DNA from: RGIG4608 sp051867875
GTDB taxonomy: Bacteria > Bacillota > Clostridia > Oscillospirales > CAG-272
Direction of reading: 5' to 3'
DNA length: 62,881 nucleotides
Assembly: GCA_051867875.1 (NCBI GenBank)
Contig: JBJDZG010000014.1
Span: forward strand, 1-62,881
Shown: in pieces, positions 1 to 6,361 of the stretch
Layout of the letters: the number at the start of each line of letters is the position of its first letter
Numbering within the stretch: position 1 is the first letter of the stretch
Notes under the pieces: generated by a model
What the model saw: the letters and a program-made list of their open reading frames with translations, nothing else
The model's database searches: none
Told to the model about the DNA's origin: nothing
Program-made: the position numbers and the translations under genes

Positions 1-3000
1 TTTTGGATACAATGTTTCCACCTACATTATAGACAAAAAGGGAAGTTTTGTCAAGCACTTTGTTGTTTTCTCTGATAATTCTGCCGAGATTATCATATAC
101 GTACGTGTTGTCGCCGTATGTAATAATATTTCCGTCGGCGTTGTACTCGATATTTTCCGTCTTTTCAAGTGTGCTTACGTCGTTGATTACGTTGTAATAT
201 GAAACAGAACTTACGTAATTTGTCGTGCCTTCCGGTAACACAGCGTTTCCTCGTACAAGATAAGCAAAATTACGGGCATATCCGTTTCCGTCCTGTACGG
301 TCTTTATCTCTGAAACTCGTTTGAGTTCGTCCCTCGTATAGTTTACGTAAGTAAACTTTGCGCCAAGGCTCAATATCTCCGAATTCACTCTGTCTGTATC
401 GTTGTTTTCATATACGACCTCTCTTTGGAGCGTTTTGGACGGTCCGTAGAAAATACTTCTCTTGGGTCTGTTGAATTTATCCCTAATCAATACGTTTTCG
501 CTAACATTACCTTTCTTTGTTTCTTTAAGATTTCCGTACTCATCGTATACATAATTCGTTCTCGTGCCCGCCGCGGTATCAATGAAGGCATAGAGCTTAC
601 TTTTTGCACTTTTCTTAAGAGAGCTGTCAAAGGGTGATACTACGCTGCTTGCTACCTCGGTATCACTGTAGATATACACGCAGATCTCGGTTTCCGTACC
701 GTCTGCCGTCACATCCGTCACTTTGATAAGTCTCTTGTACTCGTCGTAATACGACTTTATCTTCGCACCGTTACCGTGTGTAGTCACGACCTGAGTTGTT
801 CCGTAGGAGTTATAGGTTGTCTCCTTTGACAAGATACGAGCGCCTGCAATATTCACGGCAGATACGTTGTTTCTCTCGTCATATCCGAACGCGACCGTTG
901 TGCCGTTATGAGTCGCAGTATTGAGAAGATCATTAGTATACGTCATAGCGTTGCTATTGGTATTGCCTGACACTATTGTACTAAGTGCTGAAATCTTCTC
1001 TCTATCAGCCGTATAGCTGCGATAAATATACTGCCCGCCCGGTGTCACCTCATAATTGAGCGTATCATCAAAGTTATAGCCGAATGCGTGAGTATATTCA
1101 GTCTCGAGTCTCTTTTCCTTTACGGCAGAAAGATTACCGTCCGAATATTCTTTAGTGACGAGTGTATTATATGTGGGATTTGTGCCCGGGAACGTCTTTT
1201 CCGTCAATATTTCGCCAAATTCATTGTAGGTATACTCCGTGACGGTACCGTCCTCGTCCGTCACCTCAATGGGCTTCATATAACTATTATACTCAACACT
1301 CGTAGTGAAAAATGTATATTCTTTCGTATCATCTCCGCTGTTCATTCTCGTCGTCACGGTCTCGCTGATCATCGCGCCCGTTTTATCGGAGGGCTTTACA
1401 GACATAAACACGGTCTTTTCGATACTCTTTGTGAGCACACAGCATCTTACCGATGCGATGGGTTGCGTAACACCGTATCTTATAAGATATGCGGAGCTTA
1501 CGCCGCCGAGCATATTCTCACCGTCATTGTACCAGACGTTGAAGCAATTCGGATTTTTCAAGCGGCTAACGGTTGTAAGAATATAGTCCTTTGCGGTGTA
1601 TTTAACATTCGCGACCTGTGTGCTTCCGCTTGTTAAGGTATATCCGCCGCGGTTGAGGAACCAGCTTGTGCCCTCGGCATCAACCTCGTCCGGCATTATA
1701 CTGTCGGTAAATACGTTTACACATTCGAGCTGCTTGCCCTTGTTCGTCTCAAAAATGAAGAAGTCGGATATCTCTACGTCAGCTCGCATATTGTGAACAA
1801 CAAGCTCTGCACTAAGACTATGTGTGCCGCGCGGTAATGTTATTATTGCGCTCTTCACCTGATATCCGCGTCTTTCCGCGTCAAAGTCCAAAGTCTTAAG
1901 CACGGAATTACCCTCTTTTACAGTGAGTCTGATATACTGAACGTCTTTTGCGGAAATGTAGCTGTTGGCATTGATACGGGCCTTTGCGGTAATGATGAAG
2001 TTCTCGGATTTGAAGGCGCTTGTATCAAATACGAGTGTATCGGCACTTTTTGAGTGAGAGCCGCCAAGCTGTGTGGTCTCATGGGAATAAGTATCCTGAC
2101 CGTTAAATGTGAACCTGCCTGCGTGAGCAGAGTTTGAAAGGTCGATAATATCGGCGGTATACTTTTCGTAATCGTTTTTGTCTCTGAAACGCATGCTCTT
2201 GAAATTGCCGGACAAACTGTCCTCACACGAGAAAACAGTTTCACCGTTTTCCGCGAACACATAGACGTCCGTAGAATATTTTCGAGTCGAATTATCACTG
2301 TTTCTGCACTTTTCAACCAAGGTCTTCAAAACGCAGTAGTTCAGATGATAGCTGTCGACGGGTGATGATACATTATTTTTGTATACGTAATTCTTTACCG
2401 CAGTTACCTCGCCTGCATCGTTATAGGTAAACAGACTCTTTTTGTTAGATGCGGTTTCGGTAACGGCCTCAAGCTCTCCGTTATCGTTGTAAGTAAATGT
2501 ATAAGTTGCTCCCGACAAAAGGTATTTTACCTGTGTCAATCTTTCGCTTGTCAGTGTTAACTCTACAAGAGCAGCAGTACCTCTTGAAACGGTGATAGTG
2601 TTAGTTCCGTATGCAAAGCCGTAAACGTCACCCATACCGTCGGTAATGGTGCTTATCTTGTTGTCAGCATTATACGTGATTGCCGTTGTCATAGCGGAAG
2701 AACCGCCCTCGGACGCAATATTGACTAAACGCTTGCTCGTATCAAAGGTGTAAGTCATTGACTTGCCGTCCGTGATATGGTAGCCTTCCGCGTCCTCTGT
2801 TAGGACAAGTCCACCCTTGCCGCTTGTATCGTATCTTACTGCGGAATTGTTGGCAGATGTCTTAAATGTTCTGTACTTGTGGGCGCCGTCAAGCAATGTG
2901 TAGTTTGCAGCTGAGGTTTTAAGCGTCTGACCGTAATTAAAGGTCCAACCCTTGACGCCTGTAGCTATTCCGTTTGGTGAACTCGTGTCACAGTCCGCGG

Positions 3001-3673
3001 CGTTGTACGTCATTGACAGATCAAGCGGCATTCTGCCACCCTTTGCCGCGATGAGATTTTGAGTGTAAAATAGCTTGCCGTTTCTCGTATTAACGGAGTA
3101 TGCGCCCTTTGCACCTACACCGCCCTCAAGCTTCGAAACGTTGGGAATGAAATCGTCATCCTCCATATATTCGATTTCAAGACTGCTTGCACTCGTGTTT
3201 ACGGTAAAGGATTCGCCTGAGAGACTTTTTATGGCAATATGTATGTTTTGTGTTTTTGAGCCGCTTATCAGACTGCTTATATCGATAACTCTGTAGCTGA
3301 TAGCGTTGCTTGAATCATATCTGTTATCCACGAAAGCAAATTTCGTTGCATCCAAAATAGTATTTGAATGGGCCTTGTGCACGGAGAAGCCCTCACTCCC
3401 GCCGCTTCTGTTACCCAGAAGCAGCAACACTCTTTTGATAGATTTGAACTTAGCGCCGGGCGTGATACTGATATTGCAATGTATTCTTTTGTCAGAATCG
3501 CAGTATGCAATACTTCCCGTGCTCGTTTCCCCGGTGTTGTATACAGTATATGTATTTATTGAATACCGTATGGGTGTGAGCGGCACGATGGGGAAAGGAC
3601 CGTCCGCTGCCGCAACACTTATGTTGGAATCATTGATCCCGTTTTGTTTGTTGTTTGTAATTTCCTTTTCCAT
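1..3673 (-). CDS. RHS/YD-repeat protein, N-terminal part (truncated by window edge)
   Basis: The minus-strand frame stays open from an ATG at 3673 (ribosome site AGAAAGG just upstream) to the left edge, about 1224 codons with no stop; the C-terminus is outside the window. The first ~35 residues have no signal peptide. Residues ~35-190 look like a beta-rich DNRLRE-type module (a DNRYDSSNA motif, followed by VIDISSLI). After that come many YD-type units such as YNADNKI, YNDNGELE, YTYNEFGE, YDEYGNLK and YVYDNLGR. RHS/YD proteins form large beta cocoons and often end in a variable toxin tip; here the tip cannot be seen. It could be a contact-dependent toxin, a surface protein or a carbohydrate-binding protein; function unknown. 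A 10-bp-phased TGTCA array lies upstream. Confidence 0.9.
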   Translation of the reverse strand, partial: MEKEITNNKQNGINDSNISVAAADGPFPIVPLTPIRYSINTYTVYNTGETSTGSIAYCDSDKRIHCNISITPGAKFKSIKRVLLLLGNRSGGSEGFSVHKAHSNTILDATKFAFVDNRYDSSNAISYRVIDISSLISGSKTQNIHIAIKSLSGESFTVNTSASSLEIEYMEDDDFIPNVSKLEGGVGAKGAYSVNTRNGKLFYTQNLIAAKGGRMPLDLSMTYNAADCDTSSPNGIATGVKGWTFNYGQTLKTSAANYTLLDGAHKYRTFKTSANNSAVRYDTSGKGGLVLTEDAEGYHITDGKSMTYTFDTSKRLVNIASEGGSSAMTTAITYNADNKISTITDGMGDVYGFAYGTNTITVSRGTAALVELTLTSERLTQVKYLLSGATYTFTYNDNGELEAVTETASNKKSLFTYNDAGEVTAVKNYVYKNNVSSPVDSYHLNYCVLKTLVEKCRNSDNSTRKYSTDVYVFAENGETVFSCEDSLSGNFKSMRFRDKNDYEKYTADIIDLSNSAHAGRFTFNGQDTYSHETTQLGGSHSKSADTLVFDTSAFKSENFIITAKARINANSYISAKDVQYIRLTVKEGNSVLKTLDFDAERRGYQVKSAIITLPRGTHSLSAELVVHNMRADVEISDFFIFETNKGKQLECVNVFTDSIMPDEVDAEGTSWFLNRGGYTLTSGSTQVANVKYTAKDYILTTVSRLKNPNCFNVWYNDGENMLGGVSSAYLIRYGVTQPIASVRCCVLTKSIEKTVFMSVKPSDKTGAMISETVTTRMNSGDDTKEYTFFTTSVEYNSYMKPIEVTDEDGTVTEYTYNEFGEILTEKTFPGTNPTYNTLVTKEYSDGNLSAVKEKRLETEYTHAFGYNFDDTLNYEVTPGGQYIYRSYTADREKISALSTIVSGNTNSNAMTYTNDLLNTATHNGTTVAFGYDERNNVSAVNIAGARILSKETTYNSYGTTQVVTTHGNGAKIKSYYDEYKRLIKVTDVTADGTETEICVYIYSDTEVASSVVSPFDSSLKKSAKSKLYAFIDTAAGTRTNYVYDEYGNLKETKKGNVSENVLIRDKFNRPKRSIFYGPSKTLQREVVYENNDTDRVNSEILSLGAKFTYVNYTRDELKRVSEIKTVQDGNGYARNFAYLVRGNAVLPEGTTNYVSSVSYYNVINDVSTLEKTENIEYNADGNIITYGDNTYVYDNLGRIIRENNKVLDKTSLFVYNVGGNIVSK

Positions 3674-3785
3674 TTTCTTTTTTCCTTTCTTATATTGCTG
3701 ATGGATTTTTGTGCACAACCAACTTTTTCTACTCATCGACCGCTTGTGCGAACGGTCAATGATGCTCTGCTGCAATCAATAGAAT

Positions 3786-3796
3786 CCCCTCCTTTC
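3786..3796 (-). promoter_or_regulatory. Strong Shine-Dalgarno without a long gene, RHS leader
   Basis: On the minus strand a strong ribosome site (GAAAGGAGGGG) lies ~115 nt upstream of the RHS ATG. Six bases after it a TTG opens a seven-codon frame (LIAAEHH, then stop). It is followed by a short hairpin (GACCGTT...AAGCGGTC). This may be a leader peptide or the remains of a lost gene start. Seen in sequence; role not established. Confidence 0.3.
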
Positions 3797-3805
3797 TTTG
3801 CTCTC

Positions 3806-3859
3806 ATATTATCAAGTAAAAACATGACACAATATGACAAAGCGTGACACGACATGACA
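3806..3859 (-). promoter_or_regulatory. Phased TGTCA direct-repeat operator and -10 of the RHS gene
   Basis: On the minus strand TGTCA occurs four times at exactly 10-bp steps (plus-strand TGACA at 3825, 3835, 3845 and 3855). The box nearest the gene ends 11 bp upstream of a GATAAT -10 candidate (3808-3813), and no recognisable -35 hexamer is present. OmpR/PhoB-family activators bind head-to-tail repeats of this kind, and in Pho promoters the box replaces the -35. The assignment to that family is inference. Confidence 0.55.
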
Positions 3860-4275
3860 TTTTTTTGGAGATACAATAAATATCGCAGACACAATGCCTT
3901 AATGAAAAAATAAAATTAAAATATTCATTTTTGTAAAAACGAAACTTCGGGAAAATAAAAAAGAACATAATAAAGCAAAAATGATAAAGCCAAATTGCAT
4001 ATACTTTTTTCCTTGCCATGGAATCATAGCAAGTATATTATTTTCGGCACAAAAAATAGCAAAAAAATTTTTCAAATCTTTCTCAAAAAAGTGTTGAGAA
4101 GCTGTTTTACACGTGCCATAATTGTGTAACCAAAGAATCTGACAGTCCTGCGAAGCGTTAACTGTCTAACATATTACGGCTGAATTCTGTTTCATCTGAT
4201 TTTGCAATTTGTCTGAAAAGTGAAGAGATTGATTTTTTGCTCCAATTAATTAATACAGTTCAAGTTATCAATTCA

Positions 4276-4424
4276 TTGAAAGTAATCCGGAAATACGTAT
4301 AAGTTAAAAAGCAGTTTTTTCTATTTTCATTGTAAGAACATTGGATAACTGACGGTAAAAATCCACATGACCCGTGCTAACGCAAATAGCCCGACCTGCA
4401 TTTGCAGGTCGGGCTTCTTTTATT
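4276..4424 (+). ncRNA. Candidate small RNA with promoter and terminator
   Basis: A promoter-like TTGAAA (4276-4281), 16-bp spacer and TATAAG (4298-4303) would start a transcript near 4310. A strong intrinsic terminator follows at 4389-4414 (12-bp perfect stem GCCCGACCTGCA, 2-nt loop, then TTCTTTTATT). No gene ends upstream on this strand, so the terminator is otherwise unexplained. An RNA of ~115 nt is plausible. No known RNA family was recognised. Confidence 0.3.
4389..4424 (+). terminator. Orphan intrinsic terminator
   Basis: Perfect 12-bp stem (4389-4400 with 4403-4414), TT loop, then a T-rich tract on the plus strand. No plus-strand gene precedes it within the window. Confidence 0.7.
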
Positions 4425-4608
4425 AAAGACTCTTTTCGCCACAGCAATATGGTAGGACACCGTTTTTTCAGTTTTATTAAGCAAGCCGGTTCCTTCCGAT
4501 GAGTACGACTTGTTAGAGGGTGAAACGTCAAGATATATGTCGGATTACCCCAACATTTATTATAGAACCGTTTTTAATTATTGCGAAATTATGCTTTGCA
4601 TTTTTCTC

Positions 4609-4673
4609 GCTTGCGGTAGCACGGATTTATCGGCAGTCTGTTAGGCCGCCGATAAATCCGTGCTACCGCAAGC
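4609..4673. repeat. 26-bp perfect inverted repeat (two repeat ends head to head)
   Basis: The arm at 4609-4634 is the exact reverse complement of 4648-4673 with a 13-bp loop. The right arm is the left end of structured repeat copy 1; the left arm is the same end in opposite orientation. Beyond 4609 the interior differs from copy 1 and forms its own hairpin (4583-4610), so a second, shorter or related element probably lies there. Confidence 0.85.
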
Positions 4674-4848
4674 TAATTTTTATCGAATTAATATGGCGTT
4701 ATCTTTATAATTCAGTTATGAAAACGGCACGGAGATATCATCGAGATATTCCCGTGCCGACTTGCTTTTTCCGTTCTCACACTCTGGCGTACCTTTGTAC
4801 GCCGACGAAAACGGGAACGAAAAATATCCCTGCCTTTCTCGGCAGTCT
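4643..4848 (+). repeat. Structured dispersed repeat, copy 1
   Basis: About 206 bp, alignable over its whole length with 29695-29896. The ends are imperfect inverted repeats of the form AGACYGCCGAKAAA. Inside are hairpin H1 (4725-4759, CGGCACGG paired with CCGTGCCG, conserved ATCATCGAG loop side), hairpin H2 (GGCGTAC 4786-4792 with GTACGCC 4797-4803) and an outer CGTTCTC/GGGAACG pairing. The stems differ from copy 2 by compensatory base changes. No coding frame is shared. It could be a MITE-like element or a structured RNA. Confidence 0.75.
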
Positions 4849-4855
4849 GTCTTAT

Positions 4856-5047
4856 TCATTTATTATCGTCATTCTTCGGCACAATTATCTCGCCGTCGGT
4901 TTTCTCAAAGTCCTTTATCGCCTGTCTTATAAGGTAGAGTATCTGCCCGTTTGCACTTCTGCCGTAATATTTTGAAATGTAGTGCAATTTATAGTGGAGC
5001 TCGGGGTCTATCTCAATTCCCAGATGTTTGTTGTTTTTGTTTCTCAT
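4856..5047 (-). CDS. Ribbon-helix-helix (Arc/CopG-like) DNA-binding protein
   Basis: A 63-aa protein starting at 5047 with a good AGGAG ribosome site. The pattern HLGIEIDPELHYKLHYISKYYGRSANGQILYLIRQAIKDF matches the Arc-type fold: a short beta strand (residues ~8-13), helix A (~15-27), a turn with GRSANG, and helix B (~32-47), then an acidic/basic tail. Such dimers bind short palindromes, often in their own promoter. It is divergent from the winged-helix gene at 5208, and the ~160-bp gap contains three TAAGTATA half-sites. Its 3' end abuts structured repeat copy 1. The target is unknown; it may be a transfer-derived or plasmid-type regulator. Confidence 0.8.
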   Translation of the reverse strand: MRNKNNKHLGIEIDPELHYKLHYISKYYGRSANGQILYLIRQAIKDFEKTDGEIIVPKNDDNK

Positions 5048-5070
5048 AAAATCACTCCTTAATCTTATAT

Positions 5071-5130
5071 TAAGTATATTTTAAGATTTTCCGGATATGT
5101 AATACTGTTAATATACTTAAAATAAGTATA
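5071..5130. promoter_or_regulatory. TAAGTATA half-sites, candidate RHH operator
   Basis: The half-site TAAGTATA occurs at 5071-5078 and again at 5123-5130, the latter forming a perfect palindrome with TATACTTA at 5112-5119 (3-bp centre). All lie in the divergent gap between the RHH gene and the winged-helix gene, where an autoregulatory RHH protein would act. The motif is seen directly; binding is inference. Confidence 0.5.
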
Positions 5131-5165
5131 CCATTTTATGAAAAAACCGTAAATTTTCGCGTTTT

Positions 5166-5183
5166 TGTGATAAAATGTGATAA
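5166..5183 (+). promoter_or_regulatory. TGTGATAA direct repeat, 10-bp period
   Basis: TGTGATAA occurs at 5166-5173 and 5176-5183, one helical turn apart and just upstream of the winged-helix gene's ribosome site. Direct repeats with ~10-bp spacing are typical sites for OmpR/PhoB-type winged-helix proteins, so self-regulation is possible. Confidence 0.35.
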
Positions 5184-5207
5184 GAAAAAATTCAAGGAGA
5201 TAAATCA

Positions 5208-5534
5208 TTGAAGAACACGGATAGAATATCGACGTCGCTCGGGTATTCGTCGCTTTTGCACCTGCACCTCGGAAAGACCCAAAGGGACGTCTTGTATCTG
5301 GGCTATCCCTTTAAGGTAACGGCGCGCGAATATCAGATATTGAAGCTCCTTTGCGAAAATCGCGGAAAGGAACTCACGGCATTGCAAATGGCCTCACTTC
5401 TCTGCGGGGAGATGAGTGAGAAAAACGTCGTTTACCACATTTTTAACGTCAACAGGAAGTCAAAAGAGCTTGGCGGACGGGAGCTTATAAAGAATAAAGC
5501 AAAAATCGGATATTTTTTGAACGAAGAAATGTAA
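5208..5534 (+). CDS. Orphan PhoB/OmpR-type winged-helix DNA-binding protein
   Basis: A 108-aa protein. The start is a TTG at 5208, chosen because AAGGAG (5194-5199) sits 8 nt upstream. Residues ~25-107 fit the C-terminal effector domain of OmpR/PhoB response regulators: VTAREYQILKLLCENRG (first helix), LTALQMASLLCGE, then EKNVVYHIFNVNRKSKELGG (recognition helix) and the wing IKNKAKIGYFL. No receiver domain precedes it, so it is not controlled by phosphorylation of itself. It is divergent from the RHH gene and 1.35 kb from a phased TGTCA array. Function unknown. Confidence 0.75.
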   Translation: MKNTDRISTSLGYSSLLHLHLGKTQRDVLYLGYPFKVTAREYQILKLLCENRGKELTALQMASLLCGEMSEKNVVYHIFNVNRKSKELGGRELIKNKAKIGYFLNEEM

Positions 5535-5540
5535 AAAAAC

Positions 5541-5569
5541 TTGACATTTTTTCAAGCTTATGATATAAT
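5541..5569 (+). promoter_or_regulatory. Consensus sigma-A promoter for the MGS-like gene
   Basis: TTGACA (5541-5546), 17-bp spacer, TATAAT (5564-5569): a perfect consensus match. The leader to the ATG at 5654 is ~75 nt. It probably also feeds the thrS T-box. Confidence 0.8.
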
Positions 5570-5653
5570 TGCCTTGTAATTTGTATAATTGTATCACTAT
5601 TGAACACAAATATTCGTTCATTTTACCGTATTTATATACAGAGAGGGAACAAA

Positions 5654-6088
5654 ATGGAAATTGCAATTATAGCTCACGACATGAAAAAAGAACTGATGAC
5701 ACAGTTCTGTATCGCTTATTGCGGTATTCTCTGCAAGCATAATCTTTGCGCTACGAGTATTACTGCAAAGTACATTTCCGAAGCGACCGGACTTAAAATA
5801 GAAAAATTACTCACGGGCGAGCACGGCGGTGAACAGCAGATTACCTCGCGTATCTCTTATAACGAAATAGATTTGCTTCTAAATTTCAGAGATACACGCC
5901 CCTCTTCCGCGTACAACGAGGAAGAAGCCGAGATGATGAGAATGTGCGACCTCAACAATATTCCCGTAGCGACCAATATCGCGACTGCGGAGATTCTTGT
6001 CGGCGCGCTCGACCGCGGCGACCTCAACTGGAGAGAGGTTTACAATCCCAGAAGCGAATACAACAGAAAGAAAAAGGGACTTATCTGA
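5654..6088 (+). CDS. Methylglyoxal-synthase-like protein with altered active site
   Basis: A 144-aa protein, the usual length for MgsA, starting at the ATG at 5654 after GAGAGGG. The fold signatures are clear: IAIIAHDMKKELM, ISEATGLKIEKLLTG and NIPVATNIATAE. Authentic MgsA turns dihydroxyacetone phosphate into methylglyoxal. With a constant offset of 11 to E. coli numbering (from memory), Asp20 and Lys23 are kept (D9, K12) and Asp91 is kept (D80). However catalytic Asp71 is Glu60, His98 is Tyr87, Asp101 is Glu90, and the TGTT phosphate loop reads TSIT (Gly46 to Ser, Thr47 to Ile). It is therefore probably a paralogue with changed or no catalysis. It lies directly before the thrS T-box with no terminator between them. 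Confidence 0.8.
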   Translation: MEIAIIAHDMKKELMTQFCIAYCGILCKHNLCATSITAKYISEATGLKIEKLLTGEHGGEQQITSRISYNEIDLLLNFRDTRPSSAYNEEEAEMMRMCDLNNIPVATNIATAEILVGALDRGDLNWREVYNPRSEYNRKKKGLI

Positions 6089-6099
6089 GTTAAGATAAG

Positions 6100-6325
6100 A
6101 TTTGTCCTGCCCATAAATGCAAGGGACATGTTTCACACCCCGCCTTGTGCAGAGAGAGGATAGTTTGCTGTGATATCCTTCAAGGCAGTGCAGAAATACC
6201 ACCCGTGCGTCAGCATAAATACGCCTTTATTTTAAGTTAAAAATTCGGGTGGAACCGTGCGTAAACGTAAAATTGTTTATCGCACCCCGAACGGCAAAAG
6301 CCGTTCGGGGTGTTTTTATTTTTGT
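6100..6325 (+). promoter_or_regulatory. T-box leader of thrS
   Basis: The conserved T-box core (TTCGGGTGGAACCGTGCG, 6245-6262) is followed by an intrinsic terminator (CACCCCGAACGGC 6283-6295 paired with 6300-6312, then T-rich). AGAGAG of stem I lies near 6150. An ACC (threonine) triplet is present near 6198-6203, but I did not fold stem I to prove it is the specifier. Uncharged tRNA-Thr should open the terminator and switch on thrS. Confidence 0.9.
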
Positions 6326-6361
6326 TATTAATTTATTATATTTTCAGGAGGAAAAATTATT

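Larger units (their letters stand above)
3674..4855. other. Gene-poor spacer between RHS and RHH genes
   Basis: About 1.2 kb with no convincing gene. It holds the RHS promoter region (3786-3859), an AT-rich stretch (~3860-4300), a possible short transcript ending in a strong terminator (4304-4424), and structured repeats from 4583 to 4848. Around 4460-4620 the plus strand has one readable frame of ~50 codons (containing SDEYDLLEGETSRYM) with no start or ribosome site; it may be a decayed gene fragment, or chance. Confidence 0.6.

Noticed and set aside
1088..1636. Plus-strand open frames of 180 and 130 codons within 1088-3701
   Set aside because: They are antisense to the long RHS coding frame, have no ribosome sites, and show no protein-like texture.
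3804..4019. 71-codon minus-strand frame with hydrophobic residues
   Set aside because: It lies over the RHS promoter array, has no ribosome site, and is an AT-rich artefact (Phe, Ile, Tyr runs).
4520..4975. 151-codon plus-strand frame across the structured repeat
   Set aside because: It crosses hairpins and the antisense of the RHH gene, and copy 2 of the repeat does not keep the frame.
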